Below are positions 46,900-55,795 of a stretch of DNA of 64,000 bases, piece after piece. The position numbers and the translations under genes were made by a program. Under the pieces are notes generated by a model, which did not search any database, was not told the origin of the DNA, and was given only the letters and a program-made list of their open reading frames with translations. The stretch spans positions 18,429 to 82,428 of the forward strand of contig VBPX01000041.1 in the NCBI GenBank assembly GCA_005877075.1. The letters are read 5' to 3'. The stretch is from Nitrososphaerota archaeon (GTDB lineage: Archaea; Thermoproteota; Nitrososphaeria; Nitrososphaerales; Nitrososphaeraceae). Every line of letters starts with the position of its first letter. Position 1 is the stretch's first letter.

Positions 46900-47659
46900 A
46901 TGGAAAACAACGCCGAAAAGGATCCTAAATATTGGGTTAATATGGGATATTCTCTTACTGCTGAAGGAAAAGATGAACAAGCAAAAAAATATTATAAAAA
47001 AGCCTTGGAACTTGATCCGGAAAATCCCGCCGCTTTGATAAATCTCGGAAAGGCTCAATCTCTAACGGGAGAATTAAAAGAGGCTAAAAAAAATCTACTA
47101 TATGCGATTAAACTTTATCCCGAATCAGTTGAACCTTGGATTAACCTGGGGATAGTTTATGGAGAAGAAAAAAAACTGGACGAGGAGATGAATTGCTACA
47201 ATAAAGCATTAGATATAGATCCAAGCATACCAGCAATTTGGCATAACAGAGGGTATCTCTACAGGCAGAAAGAGATGTTTAAAGAAGCCATATCTGACTA
47301 CCAACAGGCTCTCAGACTTCGTCCTAAGCATATTCAGACTCTATTATACAAGGCTATTGCACATTTTCATTTAAAGGAATTTGATGATGCTGATAAATGC
47401 CTTGATGAAATACTAGACATTGACCCGAACCATGTCGACGCATTGGCAAACAAAGCAAATATTTTCAGTCAAAAGGGGAAAATATGCCGACGCATTAGAA
47501 TACATAAACCGGTCGTTAAAAATTAACAACACAAGCATAGATCTATTGAGAAACAAAGCTGAATTATTACGCTGGCTTGGAGATTCTACAAATGCGAGAA
47601 TATGTGATGAGGAAGCCGATAGGTTAGGATCGCATACTAAAAATGAAGAAATCGAATAG
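46900..47659 (+). pseudogene. TPR-repeat protein, frameshifted near the C-terminus
   Basis: From ATG 46900 at least five TPR units run: YWVNMGYSLTAEGKDEQAKKYYKKAL-type, then ALINLGKAQSLTGELKEAKKN, PWINLGIVYGEEKKLDEEM, IWHNRGYLYRQKEMFKEA and ALLYKAIAHFHLKEFDDAD. The frame turns random after NIFSQKGK (at about 47480) and stops at 47526. The neighbouring frame continues the last repeats, KYADALEYINRSL and LLRNKAELLRWLGD, to TAG 47657-47659. The break lies in an A4-G4-A4 run, so a one-base indel is likely. TPR proteins scaffold protein contacts; partners unknown. Confidence 0.8.
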
Positions 47660-47701
47660 ATGTGAATAGTACCTTCATTAGTAAAATGGTTTTCCGATTA
47701 T

Positions 47702-47797
47702 TTGATAGCACAACTAAAAGAGCAATTGCCAAGAGAAGCGAAGACTCAAGGTTGGAAGGGCTTTAAAGAGGCAATTAATAATATTGGGCGCGAATAG
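47702..47797 (+). CDS. Possible 31-residue ORF or remnant
   Basis: TTG at 47702 opens a frame reading MIAQLKEQLPREAKTQGWKG and ending NNIGRE. The same frame is open further upstream, to a TGA near 47662, without a start (KWFSDY). Composition is protein-like, but the size and missing start leave it uncertain. May be a relic. Confidence 0.25.
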   Translation: MIAQLKEQLPREAKTQGWKGFKEAINNIGRE

Positions 47798-47826
47798 TAA
47801 TAAGCCAATAATATCTGACTTCCTCT

Positions 47827-48426
47827 ATGGATTTGGAGTGGGCTGTATTAGTAGCCGCAATTTCTGCGTGGGCCACTTTATTTATTGGGCTCATCACGCG
47901 TGACTTGGTAAAAAGACAATTTGAAGAACAATTTGAATCTAATAAAAAACAGCACCAAGTTCAAGGTCTACTTGAAGCATTTAAAATCCTTGATAAGGAA
48001 GATCATAGAGAGTTTCGAAAAACAGTATTCATTCAATATTTTGAATATTTTGAAAATGGAGATGTAAAAGTATTTAAACACAATGCAGTCGCGAATGTCA
48101 TGGCAGATTTTGATATAATGGGCAAATTAGTAAAGTCTAACAATATTGATAGAGATGAATTTTTAGAGGAATATGGTTCACTCGCTTACCGGTGTTGGAA
48201 ATGTCTCGAGGATCACATAATACATGAAAGAGAGGAGAGAAAATTTCCTCCTTTTATGACTTGGTTTGAGTGGCTAGCAAAGGAAGGATACAAATATTGG
48301 AAGGAGGGGCATAAGCCTCAAGGTTATGACTTCGATGATACTGTCTTATTTCATCCACATGATCCTGCTAAGAAAATAGATTTTCGATCCAAACCTAAAT
48401 GGAAAGGGAAAGGTAGCCCGATTTGA
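47827..48426 (+). CDS. Hypothetical protein with N-terminal helix (DUF4760-like)
   Basis: 199 residues. One hydrophobic helix at about 5-25 followed by a soluble helical domain (RDLVKRQFEEQFESNKKQHQ, FRKTVFIQYFEYF, YGSLAYRCWKCLEDHI). The layout recalls DUF4760-type proteins, not certain. No neighbour suggests its role. Confidence 0.55.
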   Translation: MDLEWAVLVAAISAWATLFIGLITRDLVKRQFEEQFESNKKQHQVQGLLEAFKILDKEDHREFRKTVFIQYFEYFENGDVKVFKHNAVANVMADFDIMGKLVKSNNIDRDEFLEEYGSLAYRCWKCLEDHIIHEREERKFPPFMTWFEWLAKEGYKYWKEGHKPQGYDFDDTVLFHPHDPAKKIDFRSKPKWKGKGSPI

Positions 48427-48770
48427 TATTGAGGCAACCAATAATAGTTTAAACCTGCTTATAGTATCACTGTTGGTTTGGTTTACGTTGTTTAAATGAT
48501 TCCAATCTAAAGATTTATGCAACATATACTACATTTATTAACGCAAAATAAATACTGTATGCTGTGCAAGTTCAAGAGCTATCAAGAGTAAGAACTTGGG
48601 TCCAGTTACCAAAACTCTATACAAATAAATACCGATTTATAACAATCCTGTTTAATTCATTTACGACTGCTTATCAATAATTAAATAGTAATTTATAGAA
48701 AAAGCGTATTTATGAGAGTAAATGATACGCATACCCATATTCATTGGTTGTAATGTTTGGGGTGTAGATT
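48427..48770. other. Intergenic stretch, nothing identified
   Basis: About 340 nt before the ABC ATPase gene. Only short frames under 20 codons; no tRNA, repeat or stable hairpin seen. Confidence 0.5.
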
Positions 48771-49553
48771 GTGAAATTACAAGTTAAAAATTTATCCAAA
48801 AAATTTAGAACAAGCAGTTCAAATTCTGAATACGTTACTGCTATTGAAAATATTGATCTTACAATTAACGATGGTGAATTTGTTTGCATTGTAGGTCCAT
48901 CGGGTTGTGGGAAATCTACTCTTCTTAACATTCTTGCGGGACTTGACAAACCTACTGAAGGTGAAATCATACTGAATGGTCATCAAATTAAAGGAACTGG
49001 GCCTGATAGAATTATTGTCTTCCAGGAGAATGCTTTGTTTCCATGGCTCAAAGTAATCGAAAATGTTGAGTTTGGTTTAAAAATGGCAGGGTTGCAGAAA
49101 GATAAAAGACGACAAATTGCATTGAGCCATTTAGAAACAATGCAACTGACAAAATTTGCCGATTCTTATGTCTATCAATTATCTGGCGGCATGAAGCAAA
49201 GGGTAGCCCTTGCTAGGGCACTTGTTATGGATCCTGACATATTGCTTATGGATGAGCCATTTGCCTCTCTAGATTCTCAAACACGAGATTTACTGTCGGT
49301 TGAACTACAACTTATTTGGTCAAAAACTAGAAAAAATATTATTTTTGTAACTCATAATATAATGGAGTCTGTTTGTCTTGGAGATAGAATATTTGTATTT
49401 ACCAATAGACCAGGAAAAATCAAAAAAGAAATTACGGTTCAACATAGAAGGCCAAGGCTTAGCGAAGACGATGAACTCCAACCTTATTACAGGGAGGTTT
49501 TGAGTGAATTGAAAAGCGAAATCAGCGCTGCGCGCAAACAGAAATTGGATTAA
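48771..49553 (+). CDS. ABC transporter ATP-binding protein (nitrate/sulfonate type)
   Basis: 260 residues, GTG start. Walker A VGPSGCGKST near 43-52, the Q-loop FQENALFPWL, signature LSGGMKQR and Walker B ILLMDEPF are complete. The sequence style is that of SsuB/TauB/NrtD ATPases of nitrate, sulfonate or taurine importers. No permease or binding protein lies beside it, so the transporter partners are elsewhere or lost. Its stop overlaps the convergent reductase gene by 4 nt. Confidence 0.93.
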   Translation: MKLQVKNLSKKFRTSSSNSEYVTAIENIDLTINDGEFVCIVGPSGCGKSTLLNILAGLDKPTEGEIILNGHQIKGTGPDRIIVFQENALFPWLKVIENVEFGLKMAGLQKDKRRQIALSHLETMQLTKFADSYVYQLSGGMKQRVALARALVMDPDILLMDEPFASLDSQTRDLLSVELQLIWSKTRKNIIFVTHNIMESVCLGDRIFVFTNRPGKIKKEITVQHRRPRLSEDDELQPYYREVLSELKSEISAARKQKLD

Positions 49554-50320
49554 TTTTCCTTCAGTTTCATTACAAGATCTAAACCATCTTCAAAACTATT
49601 CGGTGAGCACAAAAGTATTTTTTCTGTTAGAGTGGCTGCTTCTCGAACAAAATTTTCTGGTTCGTCTCTATATGATCTCCAATCCAGACCTATTTTCTGC
49701 GCTGAGATTTCGTTCCTTTTGGAGGGACACATGATGCATGGTATAACATCAATGCCATATGGTGCAGACATTTTAATAATTTCTTGTAGATTGTGTATAG
49801 AACTTATTGATTGTGTAACAAACGCACGCGGTCTTGCTTCAAGCTTATTTTTGATTTTCGCTGTGTCACTTATTTTGCTTGGAACTGATAGGTCAAATTT
49901 TATGTAATTGTTAAAACTATGCGATGATAGAATCCTGACAATCTTTGTAGGTGGGATATCGAAAATTTTATTTCCAATAATTGGTTCATCTCCACGAAGA
50001 ATTAAGATGCTATAGACTCCACAGAATATTGCTTCAGACACAAACTGGAATATCGATATGAGATTTTTGTCATAAAGTCTACACGTACAACTTATCGGTT
50101 TTGAAATTCCTAGTCTTTTTAACATTGAAACAAGCATTAAACTGGAGACTCTTGGTACGCCCAGTACATTATCTGTCAAATGTATTCCGTCAACAAATTC
50201 TGATATTTTTTTTGCCCTTGACATAAAGAGGTCTATATTCTTGTTTATTGTATCATGATCAAAATAATTATTGTAAAGAACCTTTGGAGGGTTCATTTCA
50301 TAAATAACTTTAACATCCAT
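49550..50320 (-). CDS. Methylenetetrahydrofolate reductase-like (MetF family) protein
   Basis: 256 residues. A TIM-barrel with MetF-like marks: VIYEMNPPKV at the start (the catalytic Glu position), CTCRLYDKN, YSILILRGDEP and VIPCIMCPS. Flavin-dependent reduction of a methylene-folate or methanopterin to the methyl level is the usual role. The protein is shorter than bacterial MetF and some residues differ, so a variant activity is possible. Overlaps the ABC gene by 4 nt tail to tail. Confidence 0.75.
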   Translation of the reverse strand: MDVKVIYEMNPPKVLYNNYFDHDTINKNIDLFMSRAKKISEFVDGIHLTDNVLGVPRVSSLMLVSMLKRLGISKPISCTCRLYDKNLISIFQFVSEAIFCGVYSILILRGDEPIIGNKIFDIPPTKIVRILSSHSFNNYIKFDLSVPSKISDTAKIKNKLEARPRAFVTQSISSIHNLQEIIKMSAPYGIDVIPCIMCPSKRNEISAQKIGLDWRSYRDEPENFVREAATLTEKILLCSPNSFEDGLDLVMKLKEN

Positions 50321-50459
50321 ATTATTTCACAATGATTATCGTAATTAAAGGCTTAACTCGTAATCTCGAAAATGTGAAATGGAGTGTTTCTGCAGAAGGC
50401 TTTTCGCTCGATAGATTTTATACTTTCTAATTATTAATAAATACAACAGATGATATTGT

Positions 50460-51047
50460 TTGTACAATGAAAAGGAAATCAAACATTTGATTTATCCGTT
50501 TCTAAATAAAAAAGTAATCTTTCCATCATCTTCATTTCAATTAAGATTTGCGGCAGTAATGATAATAATTCATTTCACAAAAAAGATTCCGTATGTTATT
50601 TTAATAAGGAGGACTAAACTTGTGATAAATCATGCAGGTGAAATTTCCTTTCCTGGTGGCAATTTTATGGAAGAGGACGTTAACATGTTGGGGACTGCAA
50701 TAAGAGAAACAAGTGAGGAAATAGGAATCAGGATTAAAAAACAACAGGTAATTGGATATCTTAATGCAGTGAAGACACTAACTTCACAATATATTATTTA
50801 TCCATACATTGCTTTGATAGGCAAGATTCCTAAAATAACCAGTACTAATTATGAGGTTGAAAAAATCATAGATGCCCCTCTTATATCATTACTTAAAACC
50901 AGACAGAACGATACAGAACACCAGCAAGAATTTTCTATCTCCCAGTTACCTAAATTTACCTACAAAAATGAGATAATTTGGGGAGCAACAGCAAAAATAT
51001 TAGTCCAACTTGCAGACCTGTTTTCTCGTGAAATAGATTTGAATTGA
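50460..51047 (+). CDS. NUDIX hydrolase
   Basis: 195 residues, TTG start. NUDIX box: GGNFMEEDV followed by AIRETSEEIGI, i.e. G-x5-E-x7-R-E-T-x-E-E. The N-terminal part with FPSSSFQLRFAAVMIII and INHAGEISFPGG resembles the CoA-pyrophosphatase (NUDT7/YeaB) subfamily. Likely cleaves CoA or another nucleoside diphosphate-linked compound. Confidence 0.88.
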   Translation: MYNEKEIKHLIYPFLNKKVIFPSSSFQLRFAAVMIIIHFTKKIPYVILIRRTKLVINHAGEISFPGGNFMEEDVNMLGTAIRETSEEIGIRIKKQQVIGYLNAVKTLTSQYIIYPYIALIGKIPKITSTNYEVEKIIDAPLISLLKTRQNDTEHQQEFSISQLPKFTYKNEIIWGATAKILVQLADLFSREIDLN

Positions 51048-51093
51048 AAGTTTTTTGAGCAAAAATACACTGGTTTGTACGGTAAGAGCTTTA

Positions 51094-51315
51094 TCAATAA
51101 GCATGTACTTCAGATTTGTGTTTTCTTAAACTTCTAAAAGTACCAAATTTCAAGGTGCATTTATCGCATTTCCAGAGATTTACCTTTGCTTGGCTGTAAA
51201 AAGTATATGACTGATTTCCACTTTCATATTTGCGTGTACTGCTATTGTAATTCACTGGATTGTAATTTATTCTGTATTTGATTCTTGATATGTTTATTTT
51301 CAATTGTAATGCCAT
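51094..51315 (-). CDS. Small C2H2 zinc-finger protein
   Basis: 73 residues: a basic, Tyr/Asn-rich N-terminus (about 40 residues) and a C-terminal C2H2 finger, CDKCTLKFGTFRSLRKHKSEVH (C-x2-C-x12-H-x4-H). The finger ends at the C-terminus. The basic first half could contact nucleic acid. ATG at 51315. Confidence 0.65.
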   Translation of the reverse strand: MALQLKINISRIKYRINYNPVNYNSSTRKYESGNQSYTFYSQAKVNLWKCDKCTLKFGTFRSLRKHKSEVHAY

Positions 51316-51428
51316 TGAATTTTTAGTATTAAAAAAGTGAAGTTAATTGATGATATAGGAATCAATCAACCTTATTTTACTAAATCTGGAGCAACAAAAC
51401 TAATATCTCATATGGAAAAAGGATCCAT

Positions 51429-52877
51429 GTGTATTTTGAAAATTTAAGAGATTACGTAGAATCTCTTGAAAAAACGGGCCAATTGAAGAGGATAAAAACT
51501 AGGGTATCGGTAGATTTAGAAATAGCAGAGATATTGCGCAGACTAATGTATGAGAACGATTCACCTGCAGTATTATTTGAAAATGTCGAAGGCTATAAAA
51601 TCCCCGTACTTGGTAACGCATTTGGATCCATGAGACGATTAAAACTGGCTCTTGACATGGAAAATTTTGAAGAAATCGGTGAACGTATAACCGCTTTAAC
51701 AAAATTAAAAATACCTCATGGATTATTAAATAAATTTAAGGCTCTTCCAAAGTTATCTGAGATATCGGACTATGGTCCAAAAATTACAAATGGAGGTCCA
51801 GTCACAGAAATTATTGAAACTGCTAACCCCTCACTATATACTTTACCCATTATCAAATCCTTTCCTAAAGACTCTGGGAGATTTATTACATTTGGAATTA
51901 CGGTTACAAAAAATCCTGAAACACAGATTCGAAATATGGGGGTATACAGATTACAAGTAATCAATCCCAAAAAAGCCATAATGCATTGGCAAATTCACAA
52001 GCGAGGTGCATTGCATTATCAAATGAATACAGAAAAAAATCAAAATACGGCGGTTGCGATTGTTATTGGAGCTGACCCTGCAACAATATTCAGTGCGGTT
52101 GCACCTGTTCCAGAGGGATTGGATAAACATCTTTTTGCCGGAATTACGAGAAAAAAAGGTACAAACCTGGTAAAGTGTAAAACTATTGATGTTGATGTTC
52201 CCGCATCCGCTGAAATTGTTCTAGAAGGGTATGTTGATCCATCTGAGGTAAATATTGAGGGCCCATTTGGGGATCACACTGGATACTATACACCGCCAGA
52301 ACCTTATCCTACGTTTACCCTAACTGGTACAATGATGAGGAACAATCCAATTTATCTCACCACAGTTGTAGGTAAACCAATACTTGAAGATGCTTACATA
52401 GGCAAAGTCATTGAAAGAGCATTTCTTCCATTAGTAAAGCTCTTCCAGCCTGAAGTTATTGATTTTTCGATGCCTGCTGCAGGTTGGTTCCAAGGCTTGG
52501 CGATAATCTCAATTAAGAAAAGGTATCCTGGACAGGCTAAAAAAGTGATGATGGGACTGTGGGGAATGGGTCAATTGTCGCTTACAAAAATACTGATTGT
52601 GGTGGATCATGATATCAATGTGCATGACATGAATGATGTGATTTGGGCAGTAACAACTAGATCGGATCCAAAAAGAGATACAATATTAATTGAGAATACT
52701 CCAACTGATACCTTGGATCCTGCCTCTCCATTTTTAAATCTAGGATCAAAAATGGGTATCGATGCAACTAAAAAAACAAAAGAAGAAGGTTACAATAGGC
52801 CAATCCAAGAGGAGGCTCTTCCTGATGAAAGTACTATTAGTTTAGTAACAAAAAAGTGGAGTGAATATGGCCTGTGA
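51429..52877 (+). CDS. UbiD-family decarboxylase
   Basis: 482 residues. GPFGDHTGYYTPPEPYPTF, the metal- and prFMN-binding Glu/Arg region near MGVYRLQVINPKKAIMHWQIHK, and the IEGPFGDHTG loop are characteristic. UbiD enzymes use prenylated FMN for reversible decarboxylation of aromatic or alpha,beta-unsaturated acids. The partner UbiX (prFMN synthase) is not in the window. purC follows 46 nt later. Confidence 0.93.
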   Translation: MYFENLRDYVESLEKTGQLKRIKTRVSVDLEIAEILRRLMYENDSPAVLFENVEGYKIPVLGNAFGSMRRLKLALDMENFEEIGERITALTKLKIPHGLLNKFKALPKLSEISDYGPKITNGGPVTEIIETANPSLYTLPIIKSFPKDSGRFITFGITVTKNPETQIRNMGVYRLQVINPKKAIMHWQIHKRGALHYQMNTEKNQNTAVAIVIGADPATIFSAVAPVPEGLDKHLFAGITRKKGTNLVKCKTIDVDVPASAEIVLEGYVDPSEVNIEGPFGDHTGYYTPPEPYPTFTLTGTMMRNNPIYLTTVVGKPILEDAYIGKVIERAFLPLVKLFQPEVIDFSMPAAGWFQGLAIISIKKRYPGQAKKVMMGLWGMGQLSLTKILIVVDHDINVHDMNDVIWAVTTRSDPKRDTILIENTPTDTLDPASPFLNLGSKMGIDATKKTKEEGYNRPIQEEALPDESTISLVTKKWSEYGL

Positions 52878-52923
52878 TGATAAGACACTATATGATAAAT
52901 ATCTGCGCTGCAAATGAAGAATA

Positions 52924-53751
52924 ATGAAATTTATCCATAGCGGCAAAGTAAAAGACGTTTATGAATTCGATGGCAAAAATCTGTTATTTCACTTTACAGA
53001 TAGAGTATCAGCGTATGATGTACGAATGATTACTGACATCAAAGGAAAGGGAGAAATTTTATGCAAATTCGCTGAATTCTGGTTTAAATCTTTAGATTCT
53101 AAAAATCACATGGTAAGATTAGAAGATAAGGATAAGATGGTTGTGAAGAAGCTTAGAATGATTCCCCTCGAATGTGTTGTTAGAGGGTATCTTTATGGTA
53201 GTTTATACGAACGATATAAGGATGGAGATTATGAGATGGGTTTAGAGCCCAATATGCAAATTGCCTCAAAGTTAAAGGAACCAATATTTGATCCAACAAC
53301 TAAATCAAATATTCATGATCAACCTATCTCTGAAAATCAAATCTTGGAAAAAAAAATCCTGACAGATGATAAATTAAGAACTGTGAAAGATACATCATTG
53401 AGACTCTACAAACAGATGTCAGGTCTAGCAAATGACAAAGGATTCATAATGGCTGACGTAAAATTTGAATTTGGGGAGGATCCAGATTCAGATGAAATTA
53501 TTTTAGCAGATTCTCTGGGGCCCGATGAATTTAGGATGTGGATTAAGGATTCATACAAGTCCGGCGAAAAGCAAGAAAGTTACGACAAACAATATCTCAG
53601 AGATTGGCTAACCAAAGTTGGATTTAGAGACAATATAAGTAATGCAGCTAAAAGTGGTAAAAAACCAGTTCCGCCAGAACTTCCAGCTACTGTAGTTCAA
53701 GAATTATTGAATAGATACTCTTATGTTTACAGGAAAATAGCAAAACTTTGA
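52924..53751 (+). CDS. purC: SAICAR synthetase (purine synthesis)
   Basis: 275 residues. Start IHSGKVKDVYEFDG, FTDRVSAYDV, ECVVRGYLYGSLYERY and VKFEFGEDPDSDEI are family marks. Joins aspartate to CAIR to make SAICAR with ATP. Transcribed with the UbiD gene or alone. Confidence 0.95.
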   Translation: MKFIHSGKVKDVYEFDGKNLLFHFTDRVSAYDVRMITDIKGKGEILCKFAEFWFKSLDSKNHMVRLEDKDKMVVKKLRMIPLECVVRGYLYGSLYERYKDGDYEMGLEPNMQIASKLKEPIFDPTTKSNIHDQPISENQILEKKILTDDKLRTVKDTSLRLYKQMSGLANDKGFIMADVKFEFGEDPDSDEIILADSLGPDEFRMWIKDSYKSGEKQESYDKQYLRDWLTKVGFRDNISNAAKSGKKPVPPELPATVVQELLNRYSYVYRKIAKL

Positions 53752-53796
53752 TCTATTTGCTCCATAATTCTATATAATTATATGCGTGCGAAAGCT

Positions 53797-54225
53797 TTAT
53801 TCTACTCTTACCCTTAGCAGTCCCTTTGCTTCTGAACAGGCTAGGGCGTTTATGAGGTCCCTTGGAATATCAGCTGCCGATTTGTCACATGATATAATCA
53901 GTGTCCTAGAATCAACATAAGTTGATTTTCTCAACACTATATCGTGCTTGTGTGTAATTTCTAAACTGTCACTACCCAATCCAACCAAATCAAACTGATA
54001 AGGTTCTACAATAATTTGCATTTTTACGACATTCCCTCTAGTTTTCAATCTCCTTTTTAACTCAAAATCCAAATCATCACATGCTTTGTTGGCTGAAACT
54101 CCAACAATACAATCACCTTTCTTAGTCAGATTGGGATCCTTTGTTATTTCAATTGTTTTTGGATGAAGCGAAAGAATATTTTGATGACCTTGAAATTGTA
54201 TTTCTTCCTCCAAAGATAGGTTCAT
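53797..54225 (-). CDS. DUF371-family protein
   Basis: 142 residues. The layout FQGHQNILSLHPKTIEITKDP, CIVGVSANKAC and ISCDKSAADIPR fits archaeal DUF371, a conserved family of unknown role. Divergent from the proteasome gene (about 80 nt), with overlapping upstream regions. Confidence 0.75.
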   Translation of the reverse strand: MNLSLEEEIQFQGHQNILSLHPKTIEITKDPNLTKKGDCIVGVSANKACDDLDFELKRRLKTRGNVVKMQIIVEPYQFDLVGLGSDSLEITHKHDIVLRKSTYVDSRTLIISCDKSAADIPRDLINALACSEAKGLLRVRVE

Positions 54226-54271
54226 GTTTTAAAAAATTGATTAATAATTTAAAGTATGATACTAAGGTAAA

Positions 54272-54283
54272 CTTAAATTAAAG
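54272..54283 (+). promoter_or_regulatory. TATA-like box for psmA
   Basis: CTTAAATTAAAG, 24-35 nt before the TTG at 54307; it would give an almost leaderless proteasome mRNA. Confidence 0.4.
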
Positions 54284-54306
54284 AATGCAAACAAGTTAGA
54301 GCTGAT

Positions 54307-55047
54307 TTGTTACCTGCAGCAGCTGGTTATGATAGAGCGATAACTGTATTTTCGCCAGACGGTAGACTATACCAAGTAGAGTACGCTATTGAGACTGTAA
54401 GGAGAGGAACATTAGCTGTTGGAATCAAAAGCAAGGATGGAGTTGTATTGGCAGTAGAAGAAAAGGCTAGGAAATTGCAAGTTTCTGATGTTACTCAAAA
54501 AATATTTCAAATAGATGATCACATAGGTGTTGCAGCAGCTGGATATATTCCTGACGCAAGAACTCAAGTCGATCATGCGAGATTTTTTGCTCAGAGTAAT
54601 AGACTCATTTACGATGAACCTGTGGATGTAGAAGGTGTTGCAAAAAATCTTGCAGATATGGCCCAACAATTTACGCAGTATGCGGGTGTGAGGCCCTATG
54701 GTGTTGCATTAATCCTTGCAGGAGTTGATAAGAACGGTGCTTCACTTTATCAGACTGATCCTAGTGGAACTTACATTGGATATGACGCAGTCGCAATTGG
54801 AAACGGTAGTGATCAAGTAAATGAATTCTTGGAAAAAAATTACCATACTGGCATAAGCATGGAAGACGCAAGTAGTCTAGCATTAGAATCAATTTATTTG
54901 GTAAGCGAAGAGAAAACTGGTACAAGACATATCAAAATGGCTCAAATTGATATTGGAACAAAGACAATGAAAAGAGTTGAAAACAATGACATTGAAAACT
55001 ATGCAACAAAATCGAAAGAAAATACTAGCAAGAGAAACCCACAATAA
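54307..55047 (+). CDS. psmA: Proteasome subunit alpha
   Basis: 246 residues, TTG start. GYDRAITVFSPDGRLYQVEYA is the alpha-subunit N-terminal signature; AVEEKARKL and GVRPYGVALI follow. It forms the outer rings of the 20S proteasome and binds ATPase activators. The C-terminal 20 residues are polar. No beta subunit in the window. Confidence 0.96.
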   Translation: MLPAAAGYDRAITVFSPDGRLYQVEYAIETVRRGTLAVGIKSKDGVVLAVEEKARKLQVSDVTQKIFQIDDHIGVAAAGYIPDARTQVDHARFFAQSNRLIYDEPVDVEGVAKNLADMAQQFTQYAGVRPYGVALILAGVDKNGASLYQTDPSGTYIGYDAVAIGNGSDQVNEFLEKNYHTGISMEDASSLALESIYLVSEEKTGTRHIKMAQIDIGTKTMKRVENNDIENYATKSKENTSKRNPQ

Positions 55048-55115
55048 TTCTTATTCTTTATTCCCAAAATTATAGTAATATTAATTTAAATATTCAAGAA
55101 TTATTCTGAATTTTT

Positions 55116-55778
55116 GTGACAATTAAACCTGGCTCACCTGTTCCGGAATTGAAAGTAACCGAGTGGGTTCAAGGTGGACCTATTAGTCTGAAAGATTATC
55201 TAGGTAATGTCGTTGTGGTAGAAGTGTTCCAAGTAAATTGCCCAGGATGTTTTATCTACGGGATACCTGAAGCAATAGAGACATATCACAAGTATAGGAA
55301 CAAAGGAGTTGTAGTTTTGGGGCTTGCTACCGCATTTGAGGATTTTGACAAGAATACTATTGAAAATCTAAGACTTTTATTGACTGAAAACAGGGTTATA
55401 GGCGAAACTCTCACGACACTTACATATCAGAGTAAGTTACTAAATGAAGGAAAGTTGTCTTACAATATACCCTTCCCTGTGGGAATGGATAAGCTTGAAA
55501 AAGAAAAATTGCCAATTGAAGACAAAAGAATTATGGAATTTGTTAATGCAAATATTCTTGATTTTGATTTGTATCATCAAAAGGATAAGGAACAAATTAT
55601 ATCACGTGTTAAATCATATCTGGAGTCAAAACCATACAGTCCGCTTACTTTTGAAGAATATTCATTAAGAGGCACACCATCAACAATATTCATCGACAGA
55701 AAAGGTATTCTACGCGAAACGACTTTTGGATCTAATGGTATAATGGCCAGTACTGTAGAAAAATTATTATCAGAATAG
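55116..55778 (+). CDS. Thioredoxin-fold (redoxin/TlpA-like) protein
   Basis: 220 residues, GTG start. A CxxC-type active site, QVNCPGCFIYGIPEA, follows VVVVEVFQ, the usual strand. The C-terminal GTPSTIFIDRKGIL is the cis-Pro loop of thioredoxins. Longer than thioredoxin, with an inserted helical part. Likely a cytoplasmic thiol-disulfide or peroxide-reducing enzyme. No signal peptide. Confidence 0.85.
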   Translation: MTIKPGSPVPELKVTEWVQGGPISLKDYLGNVVVVEVFQVNCPGCFIYGIPEAIETYHKYRNKGVVVLGLATAFEDFDKNTIENLRLLLTENRVIGETLTTLTYQSKLLNEGKLSYNIPFPVGMDKLEKEKLPIEDKRIMEFVNANILDFDLYHQKDKEQIISRVKSYLESKPYSPLTFEEYSLRGTPSTIFIDRKGILRETTFGSNGIMASTVEKLLSE

Positions 55779-55795
55779 ATAATCTACAAAATACT

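Noticed and set aside
47420..47659. Independent 79-codon gene
   Set aside because: It is the C-terminal continuation of the TPR gene after a one-base frame change; its first 17 codons are out-of-frame TPR sequence.
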